A stretch of 10,185 nt of DNA from Actinomycetes bacterium (GTDB lineage: Bacteria > Actinomycetota > Coriobacteriia > Coriobacteriales > Eggerthellaceae). The stretch's first letter is position 1. Each line of letters opens with the position of its first letter. The DNA lies in NCBI GenBank assembly GCA_023429565.1, contig JAEZDJ010000102.1, positions 1 through 10,185 on the forward strand, given 5' to 3'. The notes under the pieces were generated by a model that did not search any database, was not told where the DNA came from, and saw nothing but the letters and a program-made list of their open reading frames with translations. This document shows positions 1-7,369 of this stretch, piece after piece. A program made the translations under genes and the position numbers.

Positions 1-310
1 CCCCCACCCCACCCATGAACACTTTTTCGAGCAGGCTTTTGCGCAATTCGACGACTCGCGCGGCCGCATAGTCCTCAAGTCGGGCCTCCTGCAGGCACAC
101 CAACGCCTGACGACCGATGAAGCAGGCGAGAAACAGGACTACCCACCACAATTGACCAGCCAATCCATCTCCCGACCAGAGGTTGACGATGGCTGCAGAC
201 AGAGACCATGCCTGGCCTACCATGACCAACGCCTGAACGATGTCCAGGAGAACGAGGAACAGCAACGTCGAACGCACGCCCGGAAGGGCGAAGATTGATT
301 TTTCTATCAT
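1..310 (-). CDS. CydD-like ABC exporter-fold protein, N-terminal part (runs off the window)
   Basis: Only about the first 103 codons are present; the gene continues past base 1. The reading frame opens with ATG at 310-308 (MIEKSIFALPGVRS) and stays open to the edge. Two hydrophobic stretches are visible at about residues 13-40 and 50-70, followed by an amphipathic stretch rich in Arg, Glu and Leu (residues 75-97). That is the usual start of an ABC type-1 exporter membrane domain: TM1, TM2 and the first long intracellular helix. The opening 'ALPGVR' and the closing pattern 'AARVVELRKSLLEKVF' remind me of CydD, half of the CydDC exporter of cysteine/glutathione needed for cytochrome bd assembly, but a general multidrug-type half transporter is also possible. 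A GAGGG at 314-318 lies only 3 bases before the ATG, tighter than ideal. The ATPase domain and any partner gene lie outside the window, so the CydD assignment is tentative. Confidence 0.72.
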   Translation of the reverse strand, partial: MIEKSIFALPGVRSTLLFLVLLDIVQALVMVGQAWSLSAAIVNLWSGDGLAGQLWWVVLFLACFIGRQALVCLQEARLEDYAAARVVELRKSLLEKVFMGGVG

Positions 311-337
311 GATCCCTCGTTATGACTCGGGCAGCCA

Positions 338-375
338 CTGAACGACAGGGGCGCCGAAACGCTCCCGTCGTTCAG
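338..375. repeat. Strong inverted repeat (stem-loop) between the ABC pair and the CydD-like gene
   Basis: CTGAACGAC (338-346) and GTCGTTCAG (367-375) are perfectly complementary. The inner bases extend the stem with GGGGCG (348-353) against CGCTCCC (360-366), each strand carrying one bulged base, around a six-base loop. It lies downstream of the second half transporter and 28 bases before the CydD-like start. Neither side is followed by a T-run, so it is not a textbook intrinsic terminator. It could be a Rho-assisted terminator or RNA-stabilising hairpin for the ABC pair, an attenuator in the CydD-like leader, or a dyad operator. Confidence 0.55.
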
Positions 376-404
376 CAGTCTAGCACAGCGCCACGAAGCC
401 GGCA

Positions 405-450
405 GGGTCGTTTATCATATTTTGGTACTCTATCTATAGCATTTATCGCC
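405..450 (-). promoter_or_regulatory. AT-rich promoter-like patch upstream of the CydD-like gene
   Basis: This AT-rich patch stands out in GC-rich surroundings, in the 178-base gap between the second half transporter and the CydD-like gene. Read on the minus strand it has TATGAT (414-419) as a possible -10 element; no good -35 lies 16-18 bases upstream. Two copies of TTTATC (plus strand, 411-416 and 442-447) lie 31 bases apart, about three helical turns. A transcript starting here would contain the 338-375 stem-loop in its leader. This is inference from base composition and a single hexamer. Confidence 0.35.
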
Positions 451-488
451 CATCGTCCCGCCTTCTCGCTTTCGGCTCCCTGGCACCT

Positions 489-2234
489 TCACCCCGCGAG
501 CGTCCAGCCAGCGGCCTCGCGCCGCATGGTGACAAAGTCCCGATAGATCCCCTCTTGACCCATGAGCTCGGCATGCGTTCCACGCTGGACGACACGCCCC
601 TTGTCAATCACGAGAATCTGATCCGCCGCAGTGACCGTGTTCAGGCGATGGGCAATGCTCACCAGGGTCTTGCCATGCGTGAGCTCGTCAATGGCGGCGA
701 TCAGCTCATGCTCGTTCTCGGGGTCGACCAAGCTGGTCGCCTCGTCAAGGATGACGATGGGGGCATCCTTCATGATGGCACGCGCGATGGAGATGCGCTG
801 GCGCTCGCCGCCGGACAGGCTCGCACCGCCTTCCTCCAGCACGGTGTCGAAGCCCTCGGGCATGTCCATGATGAAATCGTGGCAGCGGGCCCGTCGGGCA
901 GCGGCCACCACCTGGTCTCGCGTCGCATTCGGCGCGCCGAACTTGATGTTGTTCTCCACGGTGTCATTGAACAGGTACACGTTTTGAAAGACCATCGACA
1001 CCTTCTCCAACAAACTTGCCGCCGTGCCCTCGCGCACATCTTGTCCGCCGAGACGCACGGAGCCCTCATCCACGTCCCAAAAACGAGCCATGAGGTTCAC
1101 GATGGTCGTCTTACCCGAGCCTGACGGACCGACGATGGCGCAGCTCGTGCCCTCAGGAATGGAGAGGGACACGCCATCGATCACGCGCCGGTCGCCATCG
1201 TAGCAAAACGTCACCCCTTCCATCGTCACATCGAAATTCGCCGGCCGCAGCGCCGCATCGGTCGTGTCTTGTTTCGGAATGGAACAAACCTCGTCAACCC
1301 GGTCGAGCTCGCCTTCGATCTTCTTCGTGAGAAAGGCGGCGTCGTTGGCATGGATGAGCTCCCCGTAGACCATGAACGCGGCCACAAGCAGCGTGAGAGC
1401 CCACGATAGCGACAGCGTGCCGTTGAGATACAGCGCACAGGCCGCAAACAGCACCGCGCAGCTGGCCACATTGAACACGAGCGCGTACAGCTTGAGAATC
1501 CCCTGTGCGGCAGCCTCCTGACGGTAGTCGGCCACACGTTTCTGCTCGAACGAGGCTTTTGCCGCCGCAAGCGCCTCGTCGGGCGTGGAGAACGTGCGCA
1601 GCACGGCCATGCCGCGCGCATATTCTATCACCTTGTCAGTCATGTTCTCCTGTGCGGCGGTCACCTCGCGCGTCACGCTGGTGGCTCGGCGTCTCAGCAC
1701 GTTCAGCACGTACAGGCCCGCCCCGATGCCGGCAAACGTGATGGCGGCGATAGGCCAGGCCGCCACAAGGAAGAACAGGCTCATGATCACGGCCATGGCG
1801 ACTCCGCCCGACAGGCCTGTGAGGCAGATGGTCATGAACTCCTCAAGCGCGTGCACTGTTGTGGTGAGCGTGGTGGTGATGGCAGACAGCCGTTGCTCGG
1901 AAAAGTAACCCATGGGCGCGCCCTTCAGGCGGTCGCCCGTCCGCAAACGCAGGTTGCGAAAGACATGGAACCCTTGCGCGTCCATCTTGACGTCCACAAG
2001 GTACTGGAACACGTATTGGCCGGCAACGCTGACCAACAGTATGAGCAGGCACTGGAACGCTATCTCAGGTCCCAGGCGATCACGGTTCTCGAGCGCCCAG
2101 AACACCGCCCCCAGCATGCCCGCCATGAAGAACGCCTTCAGGATATTGCACACCATGCCCCAAACCAGGCTCGAGCGGGCGGCCGACGAAAAGCTGCCAG
2201 CCAAATCCAAGACACGCTTGATCAGAGCGAACAT
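489..2234 (-). CDS. ABC half transporter, membrane domain plus ATPase, YbtQ/IrtB-like subunit
   Basis: A 581-residue fused membrane-ATPase protein, normal length for an ABC exporter-fold half transporter. Hydrophobic helices fill about residues 20-80, 135-180 and 250-295. The ATPase has Walker A GPSGSGKT (369-376), Q-loop Gln417, signature LSGGE (473-477), Walker B IVILDE (493-498) with the catalytic Glu, and switch His529. The D-loop reads SLVDPENE rather than the usual SALD. The frame could be read from 2294, but ATG at 2234 is preferred: AAGGAGG (2244-2250) sits 9 bases before it, and it begins one base after the upstream stop codon. Its RBS lies inside the last codons of the upstream gene, so the two are probably translationally coupled and form a heterodimer. 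By family, YbtPQ and IrtAB have an exporter fold but import metal-siderophore complexes. That role is inferred from the AraC/ECF neighbourhood; a drug or peptide exporter remains possible. Confidence 0.92.
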   Translation of the reverse strand: MFALIKRVLDLAGSFSSAARSSLVWGMVCNILKAFFMAGMLGAVFWALENRDRLGPEIAFQCLLILLVSVAGQYVFQYLVDVKMDAQGFHVFRNLRLRTGDRLKGAPMGYFSEQRLSAITTTLTTTVHALEEFMTICLTGLSGGVAMAVIMSLFFLVAAWPIAAITFAGIGAGLYVLNVLRRRATSVTREVTAAQENMTDKVIEYARGMAVLRTFSTPDEALAAAKASFEQKRVADYRQEAAAQGILKLYALVFNVASCAVLFAACALYLNGTLSLSWALTLLVAAFMVYGELIHANDAAFLTKKIEGELDRVDEVCSIPKQDTTDAALRPANFDVTMEGVTFCYDGDRRVIDGVSLSIPEGTSCAIVGPSGSGKTTIVNLMARFWDVDEGSVRLGGQDVREGTAASLLEKVSMVFQNVYLFNDTVENNIKFGAPNATRDQVVAAARRARCHDFIMDMPEGFDTVLEEGGASLSGGERQRISIARAIMKDAPIVILDEATSLVDPENEHELIAAIDELTHGKTLVSIAHRLNTVTAADQILVIDKGRVVQRGTHAELMGQEGIYRDFVTMRREAAGWTLAG

Positions 2235-2235
2235 G

Positions 2236-4083
2236 TCACATCGCCTCCTTGGCGGACGCGGTGGGAGAAAACGTCGCCGAAAGCTCCGGCGCAAGGGCCT
2301 TCGCCACGCCGGCGTCCTCGGTTCCCTTCAACATAGCAGAGCGCATATGCTCTTCCCACATGCGCGCATACAGCCGACAGTCCCTCAGAAGCTCTCCATG
2401 CGTGCCGCGGCCGACGATGCGCCCATCCTCCATAACGAGGATCTGGTCGGCACCCTTGATGGTCGACAGACGATGCGCAATGGTGACGAGCGTCTTTCCA
2501 GCCACAAGCGTGCTGATGGCGCGTTCCACAAGCGCCTCGTTCTCAGGATCTGCGTAGGCCGTCGCCTCATCGAGCACAACCACCGGCGAAGCCTTCAGCA
2601 CGGCACGCGCTATAGTGATGCGCTGCTTCTCGCCGCCGCTCAGACGATCGCCCGCCTCGCCCGCACGCGTCTGATAGCCTTGGGGCAGCTCGCTGATGAA
2701 CCCGTGGCAGCCGGCAGCGCGCGCGGCTGCCTCCACCTCCTCATCGCTGGCAGAGGGACGCCCCATGCGGATGTTGTCAGCAAGCGTGCGGTCAAACAGG
2801 AACGTGTCTTGCGCCACATAGGAGAGATGCTCCATGAGCTGTTGATAGGGGATGTCTTTCACGTCGACGCCCCCAAACGTGACGCGTCCTTTGGTGACAT
2901 CCCAGAAACCCGCCATGAGCTTGGCGATGGTTGATTTTCCTGATCCCGACGGGCCGACGATGGCAGTGATCTGGCCGGGTTTCGTGGAGAAGCTGACATC
3001 ACGCAGGACCTCGTCGCCTTCATGATAGGAAAACGAAACGTTCTCGAACGCAAAGGACTCGCCATCGAGCCTGACCCGCTGGGACGGTCGGGCAAGTTCA
3101 GGAGTTCCCAGAAAATCCCAGATCACGTTCAGGCAGACGTCCATGCGTGACACCTGCCCTCCCGCTTGGGCAAACTTGAGCAACGGGCCGATGAACCCCA
3201 GGGGGATCACGATGCAGGCGAGGAAAACGGGCAGAGAAAGCTGGCCTGCGGCCATGAGGATCACCCCCAACGGCAACGACACGAGCAGCGTGCAGGGAAC
3301 CACGGACTTGATCGCCGCCATCCACACCCAGCTCTGCCTGAACCACGCAAGCGTTGAGTCGTGATAGTCGTCAACGGCCGTCGAAAACGTTCCATAGGAG
3401 CTTGCCGTCCGGCCGAACGCCTTGATGACCTGGATGCCGTTGACATATTCCACCAGCGACGAGTTCATCCTCTGCTCGCTTTCGATGTAGCGCGCCATCT
3501 TGGGCTTGTAGTCGCGCATCATGCCGGCGTAAAACAGGACGCCGAGAGGAATGGTGGCAAGCCCCGCCAACCCCATCCGCCAGTCAAGCACAAACACGAT
3601 GACCATCGCCAGCAGCGGGCCGAAGACATTCGACGGCAACTCCGGCATGAAATGTGCGATGGCGTCTTCCAGCTGGTTCACGTTGTCGACGAAACGGTTC
3701 TTGAACGTGCCAGTCGGCGTGTCGATGAAGGTGCCCATGGGAACGCGCTCCATCTTCTCGGCCATCTGCTCGCGCATGGAGCGCAGCGCCTTGAATGCAA
3801 TGCGGTGAGACATCATGGAGGAGCGCCAGGTGCAGAAGAAACGCACGATGTGCGCGACCGCCGCCAAGGCCGCCAGCTGTGCGGCGGAGCCCAGGGTGAT
3901 CATGCCTTCGATAAGCTCCGTCGCCAGGAGCGCGATGACGACATACGGCACCATCCCGACCGTCTCCCCTATGCAGGCAAGGACCAATGACAGGACCATG
4001 CGCCCCTTGTCGGGGCGCATGAAATAGAACAGCTTGGCGAACGCGCTCGGTTGCGCGTCGCGATCCGCCGGTGAGGCATCCAT
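2236..4083 (-). CDS. ABC half transporter, membrane domain plus ATPase, YbtP/IrtA-like subunit
   Basis: A 615-residue fused membrane-ATPase half transporter. A short cytoplasmic N-terminus ends near residue 25 (FMRPDKGR), followed by helices around 28-60, 66-85, 150-190 and 255-300. The ATPase shows Walker A GPSGSGKS (377-384), Q-loop Gln425, signature LSGGE (481-485), Walker B VVVLDE (501-506) and switch His537. The D-loop is AYADPENE; as I recall, DEATA(F/Y)ADPENE is typical of IrtA/YbtP-like importers of ferric siderophores. There is no N-terminal siderophore-interacting reductase domain such as mycobacterial IrtA carries. The C-terminal tail after about residue 580 is Ala-rich and probably unstructured. 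The start is ATG at 4083 with GAGGAG (4092-4097) 8 bases upstream. It is the first gene of a two-gene unit with the next half transporter, and a GTTA-N8-TAAC palindrome lies just upstream of its RBS. The substrate is not established. Confidence 0.92.
   Translation of the reverse strand: MDASPADRDAQPSAFAKLFYFMRPDKGRMVLSLVLACIGETVGMVPYVVIALLATELIEGMITLGSAAQLAALAAVAHIVRFFCTWRSSMMSHRIAFKALRSMREQMAEKMERVPMGTFIDTPTGTFKNRFVDNVNQLEDAIAHFMPELPSNVFGPLLAMVIVFVLDWRMGLAGLATIPLGVLFYAGMMRDYKPKMARYIESEQRMNSSLVEYVNGIQVIKAFGRTASSYGTFSTAVDDYHDSTLAWFRQSWVWMAAIKSVVPCTLLVSLPLGVILMAAGQLSLPVFLACIVIPLGFIGPLLKFAQAGGQVSRMDVCLNVIWDFLGTPELARPSQRVRLDGESFAFENVSFSYHEGDEVLRDVSFSTKPGQITAIVGPSGSGKSTIAKLMAGFWDVTKGRVTFGGVDVKDIPYQQLMEHLSYVAQDTFLFDRTLADNIRMGRPSASDEEVEAAARAAGCHGFISELPQGYQTRAGEAGDRLSGGEKQRITIARAVLKASPVVVLDEATAYADPENEALVERAISTLVAGKTLVTIAHRLSTIKGADQILVMEDGRIVGRGTHGELLRDCRLYARMWEEHMRSAMLKGTEDAGVAKALAPELSATFSPTASAKEAM
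2244..2250 (-). promoter_or_regulatory. Ribosome binding site fixing the start of the second half transporter
   Basis: AAGGAGG on the minus strand, 9 bases before ATG at 2234 and inside the last codons of the upstream half-transporter gene, whose TGA is at 2238-2236. It supports the 2234 start over the longer open frame to 2294 and points to translational coupling of the pair. Confidence 0.8.
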
Positions 4084-4306
4084 AGAGTCAGCTCCTCAAG
4101 TTAGACAGCAATAACAATTCCATGATGCGAGGGAACACCCCCGGTTTGCGCGAAAACGGCAAGCCCCGCCTCCCTACGGCAACGAAACGACTATCCAAGG
4201 CCCTGATCCCACTTCGAGACCCCGCAGCACTCGGCAGAAACAGAGGACCCCACCGGGGAATCAGGCGGCATTCCGGACAAACGCGCATGCGACGAAACGG
4301 ATGCGG
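4084..4306 (-). other. Intergenic gap between the ECF ATPase and the half-transporter pair
   Basis: These 223 bases hold the ribosome binding site and site C next to the downstream gene. A small CCCC-ACC-GGGG hairpin (4248-4258) lies about 48 bases past the ATPase stop. On the minus strand it is followed by a moderately T-rich stretch, so it could be a weak terminator. No clear -10/-35 pair is visible. A 66-codon open frame here (4288-4088) has no ribosome binding site and is not called. The gap suggests the pair can be transcribed separately from the ECF genes, though read-through is possible. Confidence 0.4.
4100..4115. promoter_or_regulatory. Operator candidate, site C (GTTA-N8-TAAC)
   Basis: GTTAGACAGCAATAAC, a 16-base dyad with GTTA and TAAC arms separated by 8 bases. 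It lies 17-32 bases upstream of the first half-transporter start and only 2 bases beyond its ribosome binding site, so a bound protein would block transcription initiation or early elongation. The same arms and spacing recur at 7311-7326 and 9321-9336. The regulator is unknown. Confidence 0.45.
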
Positions 4307-5803
4307 CTAGCTTGCCAACTCCACAATCACGTCGCCCGCAAGTCCGGTCAGAAGCTCGTCATGCGTGATGACCACCACAGCCTTGCCGGAACAGGCAAGG
4401 GCTCGACACCAATCGGCCACCTCGACAACCCCCCGTCCGTCAAGACCGCTGGTCGGTTCGTCGAGAACGACGAGATCGGCATCCGCACAGTATGCCGCCG
4501 CCAAGGTCACCCGCTGCTTCTGCCCGCCCGAGAGGCTTGCCGGATGACGGTCGGCAAGGTCGGTCAGATCGAACGTCGCAAGTGCCTCCCATGCTCGGGC
4601 CTTCAATACCCCATCGACCCGCCGCCCAAGGACCACTTCGTCAGCCACGCTGCCGGGATACAGCTGGTAGTCGGCATCCTGCATGACAAAGTAGCTATGT
4701 CGCCGACGCTCTCGGCGAGACACCGGCTTGCCGTCGAGCGTCACCCTTCCAGCCTGCTCGCGGGAGACTCCGCACAGCACCTTCGCCAGCGTCGTCTTGC
4801 CTGCGCCGTTCTCTCCTGAAACCACCGTCACCAACCCCACAGGAATCGATGCGTCCACGCACACTATTCCCCGTCCCGTGGATGGGTACCGATACGTCAG
4901 CCCCTCGACGCGCCACGCACGCTGGCGGGTGGCGCCGTCGCATTCGGCCGCAGGGGTCGTCAGCCCCTCGGCGCCGGACACGCGAAGCGCGTTCGGCCGG
5001 CGCGGCTCTTCCCTGCCGTCAATCACCCCCGCCAAAGGATGGCGCAGGCCATGCTCACGCGCCTCGTCGACGGAAAGCGCGGAAAGATCCTCGGCGCTCC
5101 AACGGCAAGCGATCCGACCATCTCTCATGCACAGGTATTCGTCGGCAACGGGCAGGAAGCGATGAATCCGGTGTTCCGACACCACCACGGCCACGCCGCG
5201 ACACTTCAGGTCGGACAGAATTGCGATGAGCGCCGCAGAGCCCTCCGCGTCCAGGTTTGACGTCGGCTCGTCCAGCACCAGCACACGGGGATCGCAGGCG
5301 ATTGCGGCTGCCAGGGCGACGCGCTGCTTCTGACCGCTCGACAGGTCAGACAGCCGCTCTCCCAGCAGATGGCCCACACCGCAGACGGCAGCCGCCTGCT
5401 GCACGCGCCCCAGGGTCTCGCCTGGCTCGACGCCCAGGTTCTCTGCTGAAAACGCTATCTCATCCCCCACCGTTCCCATGAAGAACTGGCTGCGGGGGTC
5501 CTGCATGACCACCCCCATGCGCTCCGTGCGCTGACGAGGAGAAAGCATCCGCACCTCCGTTCCGCACACCTTCACGACGCCCGTCACGGCACCGGGGAAA
5601 AACGTGCCGGCGAGCCCGTTCACCAACCGCAGCACCGTTGACTTCCCCTCTCCCGACCGGCCGCACAACACCGTGCACGTGCCGGGAGCAACCATGAACG
5701 ACACGTCGTCCACGCGGCTGCCGGCCACGCGGTCTTCGACGCCGCTCTCCTCCTCAGACTCGTCGACATAACGAAACGACACGCCCTCAAGAAACACTGA
5801 CAT
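4307..5803 (-). CDS. ECF transporter energising ATPase, two fused ABC domains (EcfA-EcfA')
   Basis: A 498-residue cytoplasmic protein with two complete ATPase domains, equivalent to EcfA1 plus EcfA2 fused in one chain. Domain 1: Walker A GRSGEGKS (48-55), Gln101 in MQDPRSQFF, signature LSSGQ (154-158), Walker B VLVLDE (174-179), D-loop SNLD, His211. Domain 2: Walker A GENGAGKT (330-337), Gln375, signature LSGGQ (424-428), Walker B LVVLDE (444-449), D-loop SGLD, His481. Both catalytic Glu residues are present, so both sites may hydrolyse ATP. A linker of about 60 residues (235-297) joins the halves, and domain 1 has an acidic insertion near residues 14-30. ATG at 5803 is chosen because GGGGAG lies 9 bases upstream; ATG at 5812, overlapping the EcfT stop as ATGA, is an alternative but has that GGGGAG directly against it. 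It sits downstream of the T and S components and would power their import cycle. Confidence 0.9.
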   Translation of the reverse strand: MSVFLEGVSFRYVDESEEESGVEDRVAGSRVDDVSFMVAPGTCTVLCGRSGEGKSTVLRLVNGLAGTFFPGAVTGVVKVCGTEVRMLSPRQRTERMGVVMQDPRSQFFMGTVGDEIAFSAENLGVEPGETLGRVQQAAAVCGVGHLLGERLSDLSSGQKQRVALAAAIACDPRVLVLDEPTSNLDAEGSAALIAILSDLKCRGVAVVVSEHRIHRFLPVADEYLCMRDGRIACRWSAEDLSALSVDEAREHGLRHPLAGVIDGREEPRRPNALRVSGAEGLTTPAAECDGATRQRAWRVEGLTYRYPSTGRGIVCVDASIPVGLVTVVSGENGAGKTTLAKVLCGVSREQAGRVTLDGKPVSRRERRRHSYFVMQDADYQLYPGSVADEVVLGRRVDGVLKARAWEALATFDLTDLADRHPASLSGGQKQRVTLAAAYCADADLVVLDEPTSGLDGRGVVEVADWCRALACSGKAVVVITHDELLTGLAGDVIVELAS

Positions 5804-5808
5804 CTCGC

Positions 5809-6600
5809 TCATCTCCCCATCGTCCCAACAACGGACACAGTCACGCACACGACAGCCGCCACCAGGACCATCGCCACGTCGCGCGCCTCGAACCCCACAT
5901 GGTAGACAGAGCTGCGCGCGCCATCCGCATCGATGCCTCGAAGCTCGGCCGACGCAGCCAGCTCCGACGACAGGCGCAAGCAGCGCATGACAAGGGGCGT
6001 ATAGAAGCACTCATAGGCCAACCCCGGATGCAGCACAACGTCCACCGCCCGGGGGAAGACGCCGCGCATGCGAATGCCTCGCATGATGGATCGGGCTTCA
6101 GACGACAACACCGAAGCAAAGCGGAACACCATGCACACACCGATGAGGACGCGCTGCGGAACACGCCAGCGAGCAAGCGCGCACATGATTGCCGAAGGCG
6201 ACAGCGTGAACAGCGCACAGCCAACCGTGAAAGGGGGAACCATGTGAAGAATGCTCACGAACAGCACCCCGTACAGGCCCGGCAGGGGAACGAATCCCAA
6301 GGCGCAGATGACGCCAAAGCTCACGCACGACTTCAGCGCCAGGCGAACCCTCCCGTTTGCGGCGAGGTAGGCCGCGGCGAGCGCCTGCAGCAATGCCGTT
6401 TCCCCAACGCCCGTCACCAAAAGGGCCGACGCACCGGTCATCAGAAGCACGGCAAGATGGGTGCGCGGGTCCAATCCCAGCAGTCCCTCCCGCATGTCGG
6501 GACAGGAGAAGGGGCCTATCCGCCGTTTTCCTGACGCCGCCGCGACACCGACATCCAAAGGTCCGCCGCCGTGTCTCACCTGTGATCCTTCTGAGTCCAT
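5809..6600 (-). CDS. ECF transporter transmembrane coupling component (EcfT family)
   Basis: About 263 residues. After a hydrophilic N-terminal 35 residues comes LGLDPRTHLAVLL, the typical EcfT entry, then several hydrophobic helices (about 45-65, 68-83, 90-105, 108-135, 150-165, 240-260). The two cytoplasmic coupling helices that dock on the ATPases carry the family's Ala-Arg/Arg-Gly signatures: EARSIMRGIRMRG (168-180) and ASAELRGID (216-224). In an ECF complex this protein links the substrate-binding S component to the ATPases. The start is uncertain. ATG at 6600 has GAGGGAG (6604-6610) only 3 bases before it; GTG at 6612 would overlap the upstream stop as GTGA; GTG at 6579 has AAGGA at a better distance. 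The stop overlaps or nearly touches the ATPase start. It is the middle gene of the S-T-A operon. Confidence 0.85.
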   Translation of the reverse strand: MDSEGSQVRHGGGPLDVGVAAASGKRRIGPFSCPDMREGLLGLDPRTHLAVLLMTGASALLVTGVGETALLQALAAAYLAANGRVRLALKSCVSFGVICALGFVPLPGLYGVLFVSILHMVPPFTVGCALFTLSPSAIMCALARWRVPQRVLIGVCMVFRFASVLSSEARSIMRGIRMRGVFPRAVDVVLHPGLAYECFYTPLVMRCLRLSSELAASAELRGIDADGARSSVYHVGFEARDVAMVLVAAVVCVTVSVVGTMGR

Positions 6601-6608
6601 GTGCTCCC

Positions 6609-7265
6609 TCACGCAATCTTCGCCTTGCGGACATGCTTTTTCAGGAACCTCGCCCCGACGAAGCCGCCGGCGGCGGTTCCCAAAGCAAACATGAACAGCA
6701 TGAGGAAGATCCAGGGAAGCTCGGTGTATTGAGCCACCATGGCCGTGATGTCGGCAGCACTGTAATACGCGCCCAGCTGCTGCATATAGGCATCGCGGAA
6801 CAACAGGTACGGTATGATCCCATAGCAGGCAAAGGTGGCCCAGTAGACGAAGAATCCCACCACGACGCGCTTGATGTCATGATAGGCACCCCGTCCCCAC
6901 ATGACCGCCTCCCCGATGGCGGCGCCAACCACCGCGACGGGCGCGCAATAGAGACCGCCCATGAGCGTGTACATGAGCCCGAACACAAGGATGGAGCCCG
7001 CCAACACACCTCGCTTCCCAATGCGGTCAGCCATCACCAGATAAAACGGAGTGGATACGAGCGGGAACAGCCACGATCCCACAAAGAATGTGTTTTGAGG
7101 CGAAAGGACCATGTCCTCCGCCATCTTCACGACCATCGTCACTGCAATGATGATGATGTTGAAGATGACGAACGTCAGCACGTCGCGGGTAGTCCAGCGG
7201 TTCGCTCCCGGCGTCGACCGAGCCTTTGTCCCCTTTCCTTCCATGCCAGCTGCCTCTCGAGCCAT
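6609..7265 (-). CDS. ECF transporter substrate-binding S component, MptD/Trep_Strep type
   Basis: A 218-residue integral membrane protein with about six helices (roughly 29-48, 58-78, 86-100, 104-123, 132-155 and 183-205) and a Lys/Arg-rich C-terminus (KKHVRKAKIA). Size, the segment WTTRDVLTFVIFN before helix 1 and the immediate EcfT and EcfA neighbours match the Trep_Strep family (TIGR02185), often named MptD family putative ECF S component. S components bind the substrate within the membrane; substrates of this family are poorly defined. The open frame could begin at a TTG (7304), but ATG at 7265 is preferred because GGGAG (7273-7277) lies 7 bases upstream. The first 25 residues are hydrophilic. 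It is the first gene of the minus-strand operon and diverges from an AraC regulator, with a palindrome in the shared control region. The family call is from remembered patterns, not a search. Confidence 0.82.
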   Translation of the reverse strand: MAREAAGMEGKGTKARSTPGANRWTTRDVLTFVIFNIIIIAVTMVVKMAEDMVLSPQNTFFVGSWLFPLVSTPFYLVMADRIGKRGVLAGSILVFGLMYTLMGGLYCAPVAVVGAAIGEAVMWGRGAYHDIKRVVVGFFVYWATFACYGIIPYLLFRDAYMQQLGAYYSAADITAMVAQYTELPWIFLMLFMFALGTAAGGFVGARFLKKHVRKAKIA

Positions 7266-7310
7266 GAACGTTCTCCCTTCAATCGATGCTATGATGTCTT
7301 CCAATATTTT

Positions 7311-7326
7311 GTTAACCTTCGGTAAC
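7311..7326. promoter_or_regulatory. Operator candidate, site A (GTTA-N8-TAAC)
   Basis: GTTAACCTTCGGTAAC. The inner bases add to the symmetry (ACC against GGT), giving a nearly continuous dyad. It ends 7 bases before the TATAAT of the AraC-side promoter and lies 46-61 bases upstream of the mptD-like start, so binding could affect both directions. It shares arm sequence and spacing with sites at 4100-4115 and 9321-9336. Confidence 0.5.
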
Positions 7327-7354
7327 TCTAAGGTATAATGGGGGAAGCAGGAGC

Positions 7355-7360
7355 GGAGGA
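7355..7360 (+). promoter_or_regulatory. Ribosome binding site for a TTG start of the AraC gene
   Basis: GGAGGA, 9 bases before TTG at 7370 and about 15 bases after the TATAAT. There is no ATG in the AraC frame near here, so this site is the main support for the TTG start against a downstream GTG at 7475. Confidence 0.5.
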
Positions 7361-7369
7361 AGAACGGCG

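Larger units (their letters stand above)
7266..7369. promoter_or_regulatory. Divergent control region between the ECF operon and the AraC gene
   Basis: An AT-rich 104-base gap from which both directions are transcribed. For the plus strand, a perfect TATAAT (7334-7339) could be a -10 element, with TTGTTA (7309-7314) as a poorly spaced -35 candidate (19 bases). The GTTA-N8-TAAC dyad (7311-7326) lies in the -35/spacer region. GGAGGA (7355-7360) and GGGAG (7273-7277) are the ribosome binding sites of the two genes. The minus-strand promoter is not clear by eye. The layout suggests autoregulation and coordinated control of the operon and its regulator. Confidence 0.6.

Noticed and set aside
322..546. 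A 74-codon plus-strand open frame across the gap at 311-488.
   Set aside because: It lacks a ribosome binding site, runs into the antisense of the second half transporter and crosses the inverted repeat.
3361..3990. A 209-codon plus-strand open frame opposite the YbtP-like gene.
   Set aside because: It is antisense to a clear ABC membrane domain and its His/Arg/Asp-rich product is a codon-bias shadow.
4088..4288. A 66-codon minus-strand open frame starting MRVCPEC in the gap before the half-transporter pair.
   Set aside because: No ribosome binding site precedes it, the composition is low-complexity Arg/Pro/Leu, and it overlaps the control region and RBS of the next gene.
5899..6534. A 211-codon plus-strand open frame opposite the EcfT gene.
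   Set aside because: It is antisense to a well-supported EcfT and gives a His/Arg/Gln-rich shadow product with no RBS.
7308..7326. TTGTTAACC looks like a BirA (biotin repressor) half-site.
   Set aside because: The second half-site would need to be about 15 bases away as GGTTAACAA; here the facing arm is only 3 bases away, and the genes have no biotin link that I can see.
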